Assembly (NCBI GenBank): GCA_012735355.1
Contig: JAAYHP010000359.1
Location: 1-6,730, forward strand
Source: Lysinibacillus sp.
GTDB taxonomy: Bacteria > Bacillota > Bacilli > Bacillales_A > Planococcaceae
Direction: 5' to 3'
Length of the DNA: 6,730 bases
Part shown: one piece after another, positions 6,636 through 6,730 of the stretch
Numbering within the stretch: position 1 is the first letter of the stretch
How the letters are laid out: every line of letters begins with the position of its first letter
Translations under genes and position numbers: made by a program
The notes under the pieces: generated by a model
Database searches by the model: none
What the model was told of the DNA's origin: nothing
Seen by the model: the letters and a program-made list of their open reading frames with translations, nothing else

Positions 6636-6651
6636 GGGCGCTTTTTTATTT
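6618..6651 (+). terminator. Riboswitch-controlled intrinsic terminator
   Basis: AGCGTC (6618-6623) pairs with GGCGCT (6637-6642), one pair being a T-G wobble. The inner part is GC-rich and continues with small bulges up to a TCT loop. Six T residues and then ATTTT follow (6642-6651). It lies 22 bases after the aptamer closing stem, the usual place for a TPP attenuator, and it overlaps the predicted antiterminator. It may also end transcripts reading through from sbcC. Confidence 0.85.
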
Positions 6652-6658
6652 TCGAAGT

Positions 6659-6696
6659 TTTCTATCCTTCTCGAGTGTTTAAACAAGAGAAAGGAG
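6659..6696 (+). promoter_or_regulatory. Possible ribosome-binding-site hairpin after the attenuator
   Basis: TCCTTCTC (6665-6672) can pair with GAGAAAGGA (6687-6695) with one bulged A, covering the Shine-Dalgarno core. The segment TTTCTATCC (6659-6667) just before and overlapping it is perfectly complementary to GGATAGAAA (6595-6603), the end of the aptamer stem. A second switch acting on translation is possible. The structure is inferred by eye. Confidence 0.35.
6690..6696 (+). promoter_or_regulatory. Ribosome binding site of the riboswitch-controlled gene
   Basis: AAAGGAG lies 8 bases before ATG 6705, with near-ideal sequence and spacing for Bacillaceae. It is the main evidence that the gene at the right edge starts there. 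Confidence 0.9.
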
Positions 6697-6704
6697 AATT
6701 AAAA

Positions 6705-6730
6705 ATGAAAAATGGAAAATTATCAATAAT
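6705..6730 (+). CDS. Start of a TPP-riboswitch-controlled gene (3' end outside window)
   Basis: Only eight full codons are visible (MKNGKLSI), after a strong ribosome binding site and the TPP attenuator. The product cannot be recognised from so little. Genes behind this riboswitch in Bacillaceae encode thiamine synthesis enzymes (for example the tenA-thi operon) or uptake proteins for thiamine or its pyrimidine precursor, so a role in thiamine supply is inferred from position alone. Expression should rise when TPP is low. Confidence 0.85.

Noticed and set aside
6407..6686. Two overlapping minus-strand frames across the riboswitch
   Set aside because: The segment is fully explained by the TPP aptamer, terminator and promoter on the + strand.

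Overview
The window is low-GC bacterial DNA with strong purine-rich Shine-Dalgarno sequences, GTG and TTG starts next to ATG, a Bacillus-style TPP riboswitch attenuator and Bacillaceae-like proteins. A member of the Bacillaceae (Firmicutes) is the best reading; species cannot be told from the sequence. Every supported gene lies on the + strand.

Left part (1-1757): the C-terminal half of a DEAD-box RNA helicase, cut by the window edge, is followed after only 6 bases by a complete M29 metallo-aminopeptidase (AmpS type) with a GTG start. The two look cotranscribed. A hairpin plus T-run at 1772-1812 ends this unit.

Intergenic part (1758-2198): about 440 bases without a convincing gene. It holds the terminator, an array of TTGACTAAT-like direct repeats at 1838-1979 (the last four exactly 21 bp apart), an orphan Shine-Dalgarno sequence, a LexA-box-like palindrome at 2115-2128 and a probable extended -10 promoter just before sbcD.

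Central part (2199-6448): sbcD and sbcC, overlapping by 4 bases (ATGA), encode the nuclease and the ATPase/coiled-coil zinc-hook subunits of the SbcCD (Mre11-Rad50 type) complex, which processes DNA ends, hairpins and blocked breaks. All expected catalytic motifs of both subunits are intact. addA, the upstream neighbour of sbcD in Bacillus subtilis, is not present here.

Right part (6449-6730): candidate promoters, a complete TPP (THI-box) riboswitch aptamer, an antiterminator/terminator pair, a strong ribosome binding site and the first 8 codons of a gene that runs off the window. That gene is presumably for thiamine synthesis or uptake, judged from the riboswitch alone. The leader also holds a perfect 9-bp pairing between the 3' strand of the aptamer closing stem and a segment just before the ribosome binding site. 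This suggests a second, translational layer of control and is the most interesting structural observation here. I see no wholly new multi-gene system: the genes are conserved housekeeping genes, and the novelty, if any, is in the non-coding parts.
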